Shown here: positions 1 to 8,065 of the stretch, piece by piece
How positions within the stretch are numbered: position 1 is the stretch's first letter
Layout of the letters: each line of letters begins with the position of its first letter
From: Orenia metallireducens
Lineage (GTDB): Bacteria > Bacillota > Halanaerobiia > Halobacteroidales > Halobacteroidaceae
DNA length: 64,000 bases
NCBI RefSeq assembly: GCF_001693735.1
Contig: NZ_LWDV01000008.1
Location: 587,224 to 651,223 of the forward strand
Reading direction: 5' to 3'
Notes under the pieces: generated by a model
Seen by the model: the letters and a program-made list of their open reading frames with translations, nothing else
Databases searched by the model: none
Told to the model about the DNA's origin: nothing
Program-made: the position numbers and the translations under genes

Positions 1-457
1 AAAGGTCTTAATATCATAGGTGCTACTGAAGTATTAAGAGATTTCTATTTCCTCTATGAAAAATATAAAAAAGGAACAAAAGATTCTATTTCAATCTGTG
101 CTACAGAAATTATTTCTTTTTTAGAAAAATTATTAGAATATGACCATCAAAGAGGTATAGAAAAAACTTTTGTACTTTTAGATAATGCTAGTATTCATAG
201 AGCAGATCTAGTAAAGAAATTTGTTCGCAAAAATAAAGATCATTTATTTCTATTATTCCAACCTCCATATTCTCCTGAACTTAACCCTCAGGAGAATATG
301 TGGAATTGGATGAAGAAGTTTTTATCTAATAAGTCTGCTTATACATCATACATCCATTGAAGAATTATCAAACCAATTGAAGATATTTTCTGATTATGCT
401 AATAGTAACCCTGAAAAGATAAAACAACGTGCAGGTGCTAGGAATTATTTTGGATAA
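1..457 (+). pseudogene. IS630-type transposase, C-terminal part, frameshifted
   Basis: The first frame is open from the window edge to a TGA at 358-360. It encodes the C-terminal DDE_3-type catalytic half of an IS630-family transposase: LLDNASIHRA (a catalytic Asp region) and QPPYSPELNPQENMWNW (the second Asp/Glu region). The match then continues in another frame (TSIEELSNQLKIFSDYANSN to ARNYFG) and ends at TAA 455-457. The shift lies at about 345-352, where TACATC occurs twice with a one-base spacer, suggesting a short slippage duplication. The N-terminus is outside the window. The copy is probably inactive, unless programmed frameshifting is used as in some IS630 relatives. Confidence 0.8.
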
Positions 458-487
458 ATTTCATTTTAGATTCACAAATCTATATAG
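452..487 (+). repeat. 3' end of the IS630-type element (36 bp, second copy at 26063)
   Basis: The last transposase codon and stop (GGATAA) run directly into an AT-rich end sequence. This 36-bp block recurs with one mismatch at 26063-26098, far from any transposase. It marks the 3' end of the insertion sequence. The true terminal inverted repeat cannot be set without the left end. Confidence 0.5.
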
Positions 488-1001
488 ATGCTCAAGTCTA
501 AAGTGAAATATTATCCTTCCTCCTTCTAATATTATTAACATATCTTATATTCCTATTATTTGTTGATGATCCATTTGATTCCTGTTAAATGGTTAAATTT
601 TGAAGAAGCATAAATAGGAAAATTAGGTGATGGGTTATAAGGAAAAATTCTTTCAGGTAATTAAATATCAATATTTTTCTATAATTGTTTTTTATTTATA
701 TTTAAAAATTGAAGAATAAGATAATAACTTAATATTTATCTTGACTTGTTAGTGGCTTTTGATACAATATATACCTGAGAAGAGTAGTAAATATAAAAAA
801 TCATATACATAATAATATTGAATTACATTATCTCTAAAACATAAAAAATCATTAAATTTTTTAATTTGGTAATACTATATAATGAAAGTTAAATTATTAT
901 AGCTTATTATTAAGTCGTTATTTGCTATTGGTCAGTTATGATAAGATGGACAAGCTAGTAGTAGGTAACTGCTAAGAACAATTATAGAGGGGGATTATAA
1001 A
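458..1001. other. Intergenic region between IS remnant and transketolase
   Basis: There is no open frame with coding character. The stretch begins with IS end sequence and becomes strongly AT-rich. It holds one good sigma-A-like promoter at 741-768 and a long presumed leader in front of the transketolase gene. I recognised no riboswitch in the leader. Confidence 0.5.
741..768 (+). promoter_or_regulatory. Candidate sigma-A promoter for transketolase
   Basis: TTGACT (741-746) and TACAAT (763-768) are separated by 16 bp, close to the vegetative consensus. The implied leader is about 225 nt, which is long for a housekeeping gene. A second, closer promoter cannot be excluded. Confidence 0.45.
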
Positions 1002-2972
1002 ATGTTAAAACAAGTGGCTGATGTAATTAGAGGTTTATCAGCAGATGGTGTACAAGAAGCTAATTCTGGTCATCCAGGTTTACCACTAGGATGTGCTGAT
1101 ATTGGTGCGGTGCTTTATGGAGAGGTGATGAAATATGACCCTAAGGCTCCAGAATGGGCTGATCGTGATAGATTTATCCTATCAGCTGGTCATGGTTCTA
1201 TGTTAGTTTATTCTTTGTTACATTTATCAGGTTATGATGTAAGCTTAGATGATTTAAGAGACTTTAGACAATTAGACTCTAAAACTCCAGGGCATCCTGA
1301 ATATGGTCATACTCCAGGTGTAGAGACTACTACTGGTCCACTAGGACAAGGTTTTGCTAATGCTGTGGGAATGGCAATTGCTGAGAGAATGATGGCAGAA
1401 AGATATAATACTGAAGAAGATACTATTGTTGATCACTATACATATACATTAACTGGTGATGGAGGTATGATGGAAGGTATCGTTTATGAAGCTGCCTCTT
1501 TAGCTGGACATTTAGGATTGGGTAAATTAATCGCTATCTATGATGACAATGACATCTCTATTGGTGGTAGTACAGATATTACCTTTACAGAGGATGTACC
1601 TGCTCGCTTTAGAGCTCAAGGATGGCATGTGGTTGATGGGGTAGATGGTCATGACTTTGAGTCTATCAAAGCTGCAATTGAAGAAGGTAAGAAGGTAGCT
1701 GATAAGCCAACTTTAATTGTTGCTAAGACTGCTATCGGTTTTGGTGCTCCAACTATGGAAGGTTTAAGTGCTGCTCATGGTTCTCCACTAGGAGATGAAG
1801 AGATTAGAGGAATGAAAGAGAAGTTAGGATTACCAGTTGATGAGAAGTTCTATGTATCTAAAGAGGTTAAAGAGTTCTTTGCTCAAAAAAGAGTAGAACT
1901 TCAAAAAGAAAGAGAAGCTTGGGAAGAGAAATTCAATAAATGGGCTAAAGCAAATCCAGAATTGAAGAAGTCTTGGGACCAAGCTCATAATTTAGAGCTT
2001 CCTGCTAACTTTAGAGAGGTAATTGAAGGTTTGGAGATAGATGCTCCAATTGCAAGTAGAGCTTCTTCTGGTAAGACTTTAAGTAAGATTGTTGATGAGG
2101 TAGAGTACTTTGTTGGTGGTTCTGCTGACTTAGCTCCATCTAATAAGACTTATCAAGATAAATATGGTGAGATTCAAAAAGGCGAGTTTGCTGGTCGTAA
2201 TTTCCGTTTTGGTGTTAGAGAGCATGCAATGGCAGCTATCGGTAATGGTATTGCCTTACATGGTGGATTAAGACCATATGTAGCTACTTTCTTAGTCTTT
2301 TCTGATTATATGAGAAATGCTATTAGAATGTCTGCATTGATGAATCAACCAGTGGTTTATGTATTAACACATGATTCTATTTATGTAGGTGAAGATGGAC
2401 CTACTCATCAACCAATTGAACATACAGAATCCTTAAGATTAATCCCTAACTTAACTGTACTTAGACCTGCTGATGAAGAAGAGACTAAGGTTGCTTGGAT
2501 TCAAGCTATGGAACGTACTGATGGACCAACAGCTCTAATCTTAACTCGCCAGAACCTGCCTCATATTGAGAAGGATAATCCTGGTGATATTTATAAAGGT
2601 GGCTATGTAGTTAAAGGTCCTCAAGATGCTGATATAGTATTGATTGCTAGTGGTAGTGAGGTTTCTTTAGCAGTAGAAACAGCAGACTTGTTAGAAAAAG
2701 AAGGTAAGAGTGTCAGAATAGTATCTGTACCTGAAAGAAGATTATTTACTGCCCAAGGTCAAGATTATGTAAATCAGGTCTTAGGTTCTAAAAATTCCTT
2801 AAGAGTAGCAATGGAGATTGGTGTAGGTCAAGGATGGTATCAATTCTTAAGAGAAGGTGACCATTTAGTAAGTATCGATACCTTTGGAGCGAGTGGCCCA
2901 GGTAAAGAGGTTGCTGATAAGTTTGGATTTACTGCTCAAAAGGTTGCTAAAGAGATTATGAATAAGTTATAA
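1002..2972 (+). CDS. tkt: Transketolase
   Basis: This thiamine-diphosphate enzyme of the non-oxidative pentose phosphate pathway moves two-carbon units between sugar phosphates in the cytosol. The 656-residue length matches full-size bacterial transketolases. Family marks include the N-terminal SGHPGLPLG, the ThDP/Mg motif GDGGMMEG ending at DDND about 30 residues later, the pyrimidine-domain VREHAMAAIGNG with its catalytic Glu, and HDSIYVGEDGPTHQP in the active site. The C-terminal domain is intact. The ATG follows an AGAGGGGGA ribosome site. The gene stands alone, with a long leader upstream and a terminator immediately after it. Confidence 0.97.
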   Translation: MLKQVADVIRGLSADGVQEANSGHPGLPLGCADIGAVLYGEVMKYDPKAPEWADRDRFILSAGHGSMLVYSLLHLSGYDVSLDDLRDFRQLDSKTPGHPEYGHTPGVETTTGPLGQGFANAVGMAIAERMMAERYNTEEDTIVDHYTYTLTGDGGMMEGIVYEAASLAGHLGLGKLIAIYDDNDISIGGSTDITFTEDVPARFRAQGWHVVDGVDGHDFESIKAAIEEGKKVADKPTLIVAKTAIGFGAPTMEGLSAAHGSPLGDEEIRGMKEKLGLPVDEKFYVSKEVKEFFAQKRVELQKEREAWEEKFNKWAKANPELKKSWDQAHNLELPANFREVIEGLEIDAPIASRASSGKTLSKIVDEVEYFVGGSADLAPSNKTYQDKYGEIQKGEFAGRNFRFGVREHAMAAIGNGIALHGGLRPYVATFLVFSDYMRNAIRMSALMNQPVVYVLTHDSIYVGEDGPTHQPIEHTESLRLIPNLTVLRPADEEETKVAWIQAMERTDGPTALILTRQNLPHIEKDNPGDIYKGGYVVKGPQDADIVLIASGSEVSLAVETADLLEKEGKSVRIVSVPERRLFTAQGQDYVNQVLGSKNSLRVAMEIGVGQGWYQFLREGDHLVSIDTFGASGPGKEVADKFGFTAQKVAKEIMNKL

Positions 2973-2987
2973 ATATATTATTTAGGG

Positions 2988-3015
2988 GTCAGCTTACTGA
3001 GCTGGCTCTTTTTTT
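2988..3015 (+). terminator. Rho-independent terminator after tkt
   Basis: A seven-base-pair stem GTCAGCT/AGCTGGC with one G-T pair and a 5-nt loop is followed by a T-rich run. It ends the transketolase transcript. Confidence 0.8.
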
Positions 3016-3252
3016 AAAACTATAGCTTTTTAGAGATGATGGATAATTGATTTATACAAATATTAAAATAACATAATTCCCTTATCTTTTTGTAATACAA
3101 TCAATCCCCAATTAAATTTATTAATATTAGTAGTTAAATATGTTTGATTAGTAAAATTGATTACTTTTATATCTGAAGATAATTTGATATAATTATTTTA
3201 CTATCATAATCTAATTAAGAATCTTATATTAATAGTCTAAGAGGAGGATAAG

Positions 3253-3501
3253 ATGAGATTATTGAGGATAGTTTTAAGTATAATTATAGTGACTGCTTCC
3301 TTTGAACTCGATAATATAATCAACGTTTTACTTAGCAATAGGATGGCGATGTACCAGATGAGTAGTACCGATACAGGTTATGTAGCTTATCAGCTATATA
3401 ATAACTTACATGGGTACTTTATGATCATACCTATTATTTTGGTTGTATTACTGATGTTACCAGAGATTAAAGCCTTACTTAAGAAGATAGGAGGATATTA
3501 G
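3253..3501 (+). CDS. Small membrane protein of unknown function
   Basis: I do not recognise this 82-residue protein. It has a hydrophobic N-terminus (LLRIVLSIIIVTASF) and a second clear membrane segment near the C-terminus (YFMIIPIILVVLLMLP), followed by a basic tail. The ATG follows a strong GAGGAGG site. Its stop directly abuts the ATG of the SPFH lipoprotein gene, so the two are almost certainly co-transcribed and perhaps translationally coupled. A membrane partner for the SPFH protein is a reasonable inference. Confidence 0.7.
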   Translation: MRLLRIVLSIIIVTASFELDNIINVLLSNRMAMYQMSSTDTGYVAYQLYNNLHGYFMIIPIILVVLLMLPEIKALLKKIGGY

Positions 3502-4512
3502 ATGAGAAAGAGAGTAAAGTTAGTTCTTTTATCACTGATGATGTTATTATTAGTAGGATGTGTTCGCCCCTATAAGACACCCCATATTGAGACAATTGAG
3601 CCACATCAGACAGCTTTTTTAATTCCATTGGTTGGTGATAATAAAGCTAATCAACAGGAGTTTATGTCTGAAAGTTATTTAGAGGAACGAAAGGTTCCAA
3701 CTAAGGAGATAGAGATTCCTCAAAGATGGGTACAGACAGGTCGCTTTAATAATCAAGGTCAGTGGAGAGATTCAGCTAGATTAATTTTAGTTGATAGGTC
3801 ACCAGTTACCCGTGAATGGACTCAAAGTCCAGATACAGGAACTTCTAGTAAGAATGAAGGGATTATTGCAGAGAGTAAGGAGAGTATCTCCTTTATGGTA
3901 GGTGTAAATGCTTCGGCTCAAATAGACGAACAGGATGCTGCTAAGTTCTTATACCGTTATAATAATAAAGATTTAAGTTATATCATGGATACAGAGATTA
4001 GAGCAATGGTGGAGAGTGCCTTTGTCTCCAATTCAGGAAAGTTGACTATGGCTGAAATTATTGAAAAGAAGGCAGAAATTATCAATGAAGTTAGAGCAGA
4101 AGTAATCCCATACTTTGAAGAGAGAGGAATTACCATTACTGTGTTAGGACTAAAGGGTGATATTGAGTATCTTAACTCCCAAATTCAAGAAGCTATCGAT
4201 AAGAAGTTTAAAGAAGAGAAGGCTTTAGAAGCTCAAAGGGTAGCTAATCAACGTTTAATTGAAGAAGCAGAAGCTAAAGCTAAGGCAGAGCTTAGAGCAC
4301 AGCAGATAATCAATCAAAAGGAGATTGAAGCTGCAGAAGCTAAGGCTAAAGCTGCCAAGTTGATGTCTGAAAGTTTAGAGTTCCAAATTAAACTACAAGA
4401 GCTTGAAAATCAAAGGGTTTTTGTAGAGAATTGGAACGGAGAATTACCACAGATTATGGGTGGGGATAATGGACTCTTATTTAATCTACCGATGAATGAC
4501 TTAGGGAAGTAA
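3502..4512 (+). CDS. SPFH/band-7 domain lipoprotein
   Basis: The 336-residue protein has a lipoprotein signal peptide (MRKRVKLVLLSLMMLLLVGC, lipobox Cys20). An SPFH/prohibitin-like domain follows at roughly 35-230, then a long charged coiled coil rich in Ala, Glu and Lys (about 225-310), as in flotillin and stomatin relatives. It should sit on the outer face of the cytoplasmic membrane as an oligomer. It is the second gene of a two-gene unit behind the small membrane protein. Lipid anchoring replaces the usual N-terminal hairpin of SPFH proteins. The substrate or partner is unknown. Confidence 0.75.
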   Translation: MRKRVKLVLLSLMMLLLVGCVRPYKTPHIETIEPHQTAFLIPLVGDNKANQQEFMSESYLEERKVPTKEIEIPQRWVQTGRFNNQGQWRDSARLILVDRSPVTREWTQSPDTGTSSKNEGIIAESKESISFMVGVNASAQIDEQDAAKFLYRYNNKDLSYIMDTEIRAMVESAFVSNSGKLTMAEIIEKKAEIINEVRAEVIPYFEERGITITVLGLKGDIEYLNSQIQEAIDKKFKEEKALEAQRVANQRLIEEAEAKAKAELRAQQIINQKEIEAAEAKAKAAKLMSESLEFQIKLQELENQRVFVENWNGELPQIMGGDNGLLFNLPMNDLGK

Positions 4513-4515
4513 TTG

Positions 4516-4569
4516 AGAAGCTAATAAAAAATGAGACTCGTTAACGAGTCTCATTTTTTATTAGCTTCT
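4516..4569. terminator. 54-bp perfect palindrome, bidirectional terminator
   Basis: The sequence is perfectly self-complementary around 4542/4543. A GC-containing core (GAGACTCGTT/AACGAGTCTC) is flanked by A and T runs on both strands. It sits between convergent genes, and its right arm contains the last two codons and stop of the minus-strand DUF4349 gene. Confidence 0.85.
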
Positions 4570-5415
4570 TCTTTTTTTAATAATTCTATAAAGTAGGTAT
4601 CCTAAAATAGCAACAAGAATCAACCATGGAATCAATGCTCCAATTAAGACGATAATTAGATTGATACTCTTTATAAAGCTTCTTAAGGCTTCTCTAAAGC
4701 TCTTTAGAAAACCTAGATTAGAGCTATTATTGATGATTGCTTCTGGTTCACTGATATTGACTCTAATAGTGGCTAGACTGATTTGATTATCATAGTATTT
4801 GATAGTTCCTTCAAGTTGTTCTATATTAATTCTAACACGATTTAACTCCCTCTCAACCTCTAGAATATCTTTGACATCCTTTGCTTTATCTAATAATTCT
4901 AAATATCTCTCTTCTTGGGCTTTAAAGTTATTTAATCTTGCTTGAATGTCAATATACTCTTTAGTTATATCTTGACCACTAAGCTCTTCTCTTAGTAGCT
5001 TACCTAATTGTGATAGTTCTGAAAGTGTAACTTCAAATTCTTCTTCAGGTACTCTTAAAGTAAAGTTATAAAATTTACGATTATTATATCCAGTCCACTT
5101 ACGAGAATTAGCAATGAATCCTTGGTGACTATTGATAATTTTGTTAACCTTTTCAGAGATATTTGATAGATCTCTGATCTCTAAATTTAAATTGGCATTT
5201 CTAATTATCTTCCGTTCTACAGTAGGTGTTTCAACTTCAACACTCTTCATTACCTTAGATTCTTCCATTACTTCAGCTTTATCATAGGATAACGATGTTC
5301 TTGGTTGAATTGCTGAATTTAAAGCTACCTCTTTACGTTCATATGATGCTCCACATGAAGTTGTAATCAATGTCATAACTATCATAAGTAATAATATAAG
5401 GAATTTTGATTTAAT
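4561..5415 (-). CDS. DUF4349 domain lipoprotein, probable ATT start
   Basis: The protein is a secreted, lipid-anchored DUF4349 family member. It has a signal segment KSKFLILLLMIVMTLITTSC with lipobox Cys, a linker, an extracellular domain beginning about VERKIIRNANLNLEI, a coiled-coil section around DVKDILEVERELNRVR, and a C-terminal membrane helix followed by KKRRS. The frame also opens upstream at ATG 5463 or TTG 5487. However, the only good ribosome site (AAAGGGTG) lies 7 nt before ATT 5415, which would give a textbook N-terminus M-K-S-K-F. I chose that start. Function of the family is not established. Confidence 0.75.
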   Translation of the reverse strand: MKSKFLILLLMIVMTLITTSCGASYERKEVALNSAIQPRTSLSYDKAEVMEESKVMKSVEVETPTVERKIIRNANLNLEIRDLSNISEKVNKIINSHQGFIANSRKWTGYNNRKFYNFTLRVPEEEFEVTLSELSQLGKLLREELSGQDITKEYIDIQARLNNFKAQEERYLELLDKAKDVKDILEVERELNRVRINIEQLEGTIKYYDNQISLATIRVNISEPEAIINNSSNLGFLKSFREALRSFIKSINLIIVLIGALIPWLILVAILGYLLYRIIKKRRS

Positions 5416-5640
5416 AAGATCACACCCTTTCTGATTAATTATAATATCGCCTATAAATATCATACTAAAAAATATTGTAAATAACAATCCTTTATCCTTT
5501 GATAATTATGCTAAAGATTGATAAAAGATACTATATCTATTTCCTTATATTACCTAATCTCCGTAAAAAATTAATTTAGTAGTGTATAAAATTCAAAGTT
5601 TAATCCCATAATAGATAAGAATGGAAAAGGAGGAATCTCT

Positions 5641-6882
5641 ATGAAGAATGTAATCACTGAGACTATTGTTGATTATGAAAATCATGTAAACTTAGGTATG
5701 GCAAAATTATTCAAAATTATGGGGTTAGATACTTTAGAGTGGAAGACCTCAGGAACCATTATTGAAGATATAGAGGGAAATAAATATATTGACTGTTTAG
5801 GGGGATACGGGACCTTTGCTTTAGGTCACCGACCACCAGAGGTGATAGAAGCAGTAAAGGAGCAGTTAGACTTGATGCCACTGTCTTCAAAGGTCTTATT
5901 TAATCAGGCTTTGGGGCAGTTAGCTAGAAGGTTGGCAGAGGTTACACCAGGCAGACTACAATACTCTTTTATCTGTAATAGTGGAACTGAAGCAGTAGAG
6001 GGGGCATTAAAGCTAGCTAAAATGGCTACTGGCAAGAATAGAATTATTGCAGCAGTCAACTCTTTTCATGGTAAATCTTTAGGTTCTTTAAGTGTAACAG
6101 GAAGAGATGTCTTTAGAAATCCCTTTAAACCATTATTGCCTAATATAGACCATGTTATCTTTGGGGATTTAGGAGATTTGTCCAAGAGTATTAACCATGA
6201 TACAGCAGCAGTAATTTTAGAGCCAATACAAGGAGAAGGCGGGATCATTTTACCCCCTGAAGATTATTTAGTAGGAGTAAGAGAGCTTTGTGATAATTAC
6301 GGTGCTTTACTTATCTTAGATGAGATTCAGACAGGGATAGGAAGAACTGGCAAGATGTTTGCTTGTGAGCATTATGATATAGTTCCAGATATACTAACAA
6401 CTGCCAAAGCCTTAGGTGGAGGTGTAATGCCAGTTGGAGCTTTTATAGCTACACCAGAGGTTTGGGAGGTATTCAATGAATCTCCTTTCATGCATACATC
6501 TACCTTTGGAGGTAATCCACTAGCTTGTCGTGCTGCAATTGCTACTTTGAATGCAATAGAAAAGAAAGAATTGGTACAGAAAGCTGCAGAGTCTGGAGAG
6601 TACTTATTGAATCGTCTAAAAGAACTTGTAAAGAATTATCCTGGGATTATCAATGATGTTAGAGGTAAAGGGTTGATGATAGGGATTGAATTTCAACATG
6701 AGAGCTATGGAGGATTGCTGATAAGTGAATTATTTGAAGCAGGTGTTGTAGTAGCTTATACCTTAAATCAGCAGAAAGTAATTAGATTAGAACCACCTTT
6801 AATTATTAGTCGTGAGGAACTAGATAAAGTCGTTGATGTTTTAGAGAATGCATTAGCTAAGGTAGTAGAATTAGCGAGTTAA
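5641..6882 (+). CDS. patA: Class III aminotransferase, probable putrescine aminotransferase
   Basis: This PLP-dependent enzyme of 413 residues probably transfers the amino group of putrescine to 2-oxoglutarate, giving 4-aminobutyraldehyde, which cyclises. Family motifs are visible: SGTEAVEGALKLA (residues 114-126, phosphate binding), DEIQTGIGRTGKMF (227-240) and TTAKALGGG, with the Schiff-base lysine at K256. Substrate assignment rests on overall resemblance to PatA (YGTFALGHRPP and the N-terminus). Ornithine or other omega-amino substrates are possible. The ATG follows AAAGGAGGAA. The gene is transcribed alone. It may link to the spermidine-synthase-like gene at 42136 through polyamine turnover, but that is speculative. 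Confidence 0.8.
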   Translation: MKNVITETIVDYENHVNLGMAKLFKIMGLDTLEWKTSGTIIEDIEGNKYIDCLGGYGTFALGHRPPEVIEAVKEQLDLMPLSSKVLFNQALGQLARRLAEVTPGRLQYSFICNSGTEAVEGALKLAKMATGKNRIIAAVNSFHGKSLGSLSVTGRDVFRNPFKPLLPNIDHVIFGDLGDLSKSINHDTAAVILEPIQGEGGIILPPEDYLVGVRELCDNYGALLILDEIQTGIGRTGKMFACEHYDIVPDILTTAKALGGGVMPVGAFIATPEVWEVFNESPFMHTSTFGGNPLACRAAIATLNAIEKKELVQKAAESGEYLLNRLKELVKNYPGIINDVRGKGLMIGIEFQHESYGGLLISELFEAGVVVAYTLNQQKVIRLEPPLIISREELDKVVDVLENALAKVVELAS

Positions 6883-7253
6883 GTATAAGAATTTATACAA
6901 TATCCCCATTAAACAATATTTTATTTTTGTACCCTGTTGAATAAATAAAATTTAATATCTATATTTACATTTTTAACCACAATTTTTTAATTAGGTTTCG
7001 CCTAATGGCGACCTACCTTTTTTCCATAGATAAAAAAGTAGGCAAAAAATCATCACAATCAGGAAAAACACTAGTACTATTCATTAATTTTTCTGCTATT
7101 ATCTAAATTTGATTAATTATAATCAATTTCTACTTAATATCATATACCGCTTACTTTTCCAAAAACATAAAAGATAAACTAAAAAAACTTAATTTGAAAA
7201 TCAAAATAATTATTCAACAACCTATGTTGATAAAGACAGGAGATGAGTTCAAA
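6883..7253. other. Intergenic region with repeat remnants
   Basis: There is no gene. At 6898-6915 stands a CAATATCCCCATTAA segment that matches the right end of the MITE-like family seen at 37253 and 55948. At 6993-7047 there is a double hairpin. The rest is AT-rich. Confidence 0.4.
6993..7047. repeat. Double hairpin, dispersed-repeat type
   Basis: A small CGCC-TAAT-GGCG hairpin is followed by a longer one (CCTACCTTTTTT/AAAAAAGTAGG). It could serve as a terminator for the aminotransferase gene, although it starts about 110 bp after the stop. The arrangement looks like a dispersed intergenic repeat. Confidence 0.4.
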
Positions 7254-7706
7254 ATGCCATATGTAGAAGAGAATATTATTATAGAAGGTGCAAGGGATAA
7301 AATATATGAATTAGTTAAGGATATGGAGTCCTATCCTAAATTTATGCCTGATGTACTTAATGTAGAGGTAGTAGAGAGAAATAATCACACAACAGTTACA
7401 AGGTGGGTGACTGATATTGATGGCAGAAAGCTATGCTGGACAGAGAGAGATTATTTTAATGATGATGAGTATCAGATTATCTATAAACAGTTAAGTGGAG
7501 ATTTAAAGAAGTTTGAAGGTGAATGGAGATTAGAATCTACTAATCAAGGAACAGAGGTTACTTTAACTGTAGATTTTGAATTTGGTATTCCTATGTTAGC
7601 ACCATTATTAAATCCTATTCTTAAAAAGAAGGTCAGCCAAAATAGTATAAATATGTTGACAGCAATTAAAGAGAAGATAGAGAATGAAGTTGAGCAATGT
7701 TCGTAG
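7254..7706 (+). CDS. SRPBCC-fold (polyketide cyclase/START-like) protein
   Basis: The 150-residue cytosolic protein matches the aromatase/cyclase branch of the SRPBCC superfamily, which folds into a helix-grip around a hydrophobic ligand. It begins with IIIEGARDKIYELVKDMESYP and shows the typical FMPDVLNVEVVER, DYFNDDEYQIIY and long C-terminal helix. Homologues include coenzyme Q-binding and polyketide cyclase proteins; the ligand here is unknown. I chose ATG 7254 because AGGAGATGAG precedes it. The frame is open upstream to TTG 7194 but without a ribosome site. No biosynthetic neighbours clarify its role. Confidence 0.75.
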   Translation: MPYVEENIIIEGARDKIYELVKDMESYPKFMPDVLNVEVVERNNHTTVTRWVTDIDGRKLCWTERDYFNDDEYQIIYKQLSGDLKKFEGEWRLESTNQGTEVTLTVDFEFGIPMLAPLLNPILKKKVSQNSINMLTAIKEKIENEVEQCS

Positions 7707-7782
7707 GTGTTTCTGTTTATTATTATATTTAAGGAAACTAAGTTGGAGAGCAGATTGATTTGCTCTTCTTTTTTATACATCA

Positions 7783-7972
7783 GATTAGTTAGAGCTTCTG
7801 ATGGTTATGAAATTGTAAGAAGTATAAATGATCAATTTGCTGATGATGAAAGTAGCATAGATATACTTGGAATTATCCAGACTTCGCTGGAGAAAGAGTT
7901 TATATCGAAATCGTTGATAATTTTACAGGTGGCTGGGATCACATTAATGTAGATGATATTAATATTTACTAA
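7783..7972 (+). pseudogene. Remnant of a secreted glycoside hydrolase C-terminus
   Basis: Two frames together read VRASDGYEIVRSINDQF and, after a shift near 7850, TWNYPDFAGERVYIEIVDN then TGGWDHINVDDINIY and a stop at 7970-7972. The phrase pattern YIEIVDN-x-TGGWxHINVDD is characteristic of C-terminal modules of GH32-like and related secreted glycosidases. No start, signal peptide or catalytic domain is present, so only a 3' scrap survives. The exact parent family is uncertain. Confidence 0.5.
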
Positions 7973-8013
7973 TATTAGATAAGCTTATTATTGATACTTT
8001 GAATGATAAAAAT

Positions 8014-8047
8014 CCCTTACTATAAATTTATAGTAAGGGGTTTTTTG
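8014..8047. terminator. Bidirectional terminator
   Basis: A 13-bp perfect stem (CCCTTACTATAAA/TTTATAGTAAGGG) is followed by a T run on the plus strand and by ATTTTT on the minus strand. It lies just after the 3' end of the minus-strand multicopper oxidase and can terminate both that operon and plus-strand read-through. Confidence 0.75.
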
Positions 8048-8065
8048 TTAAATAAATCATTAATT

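Noticed and set aside
458-1001. Possible riboswitch or T-box in the long tkt leader
   Set aside because: No conserved T-box, specifier loop or riboswitch core was visible; only a promoter could be supported.
7707-7952. Open frame following the SRPBCC gene
   Set aside because: It has no ribosome site and its middle part is better explained as one frame of a frameshifted glycosidase remnant.
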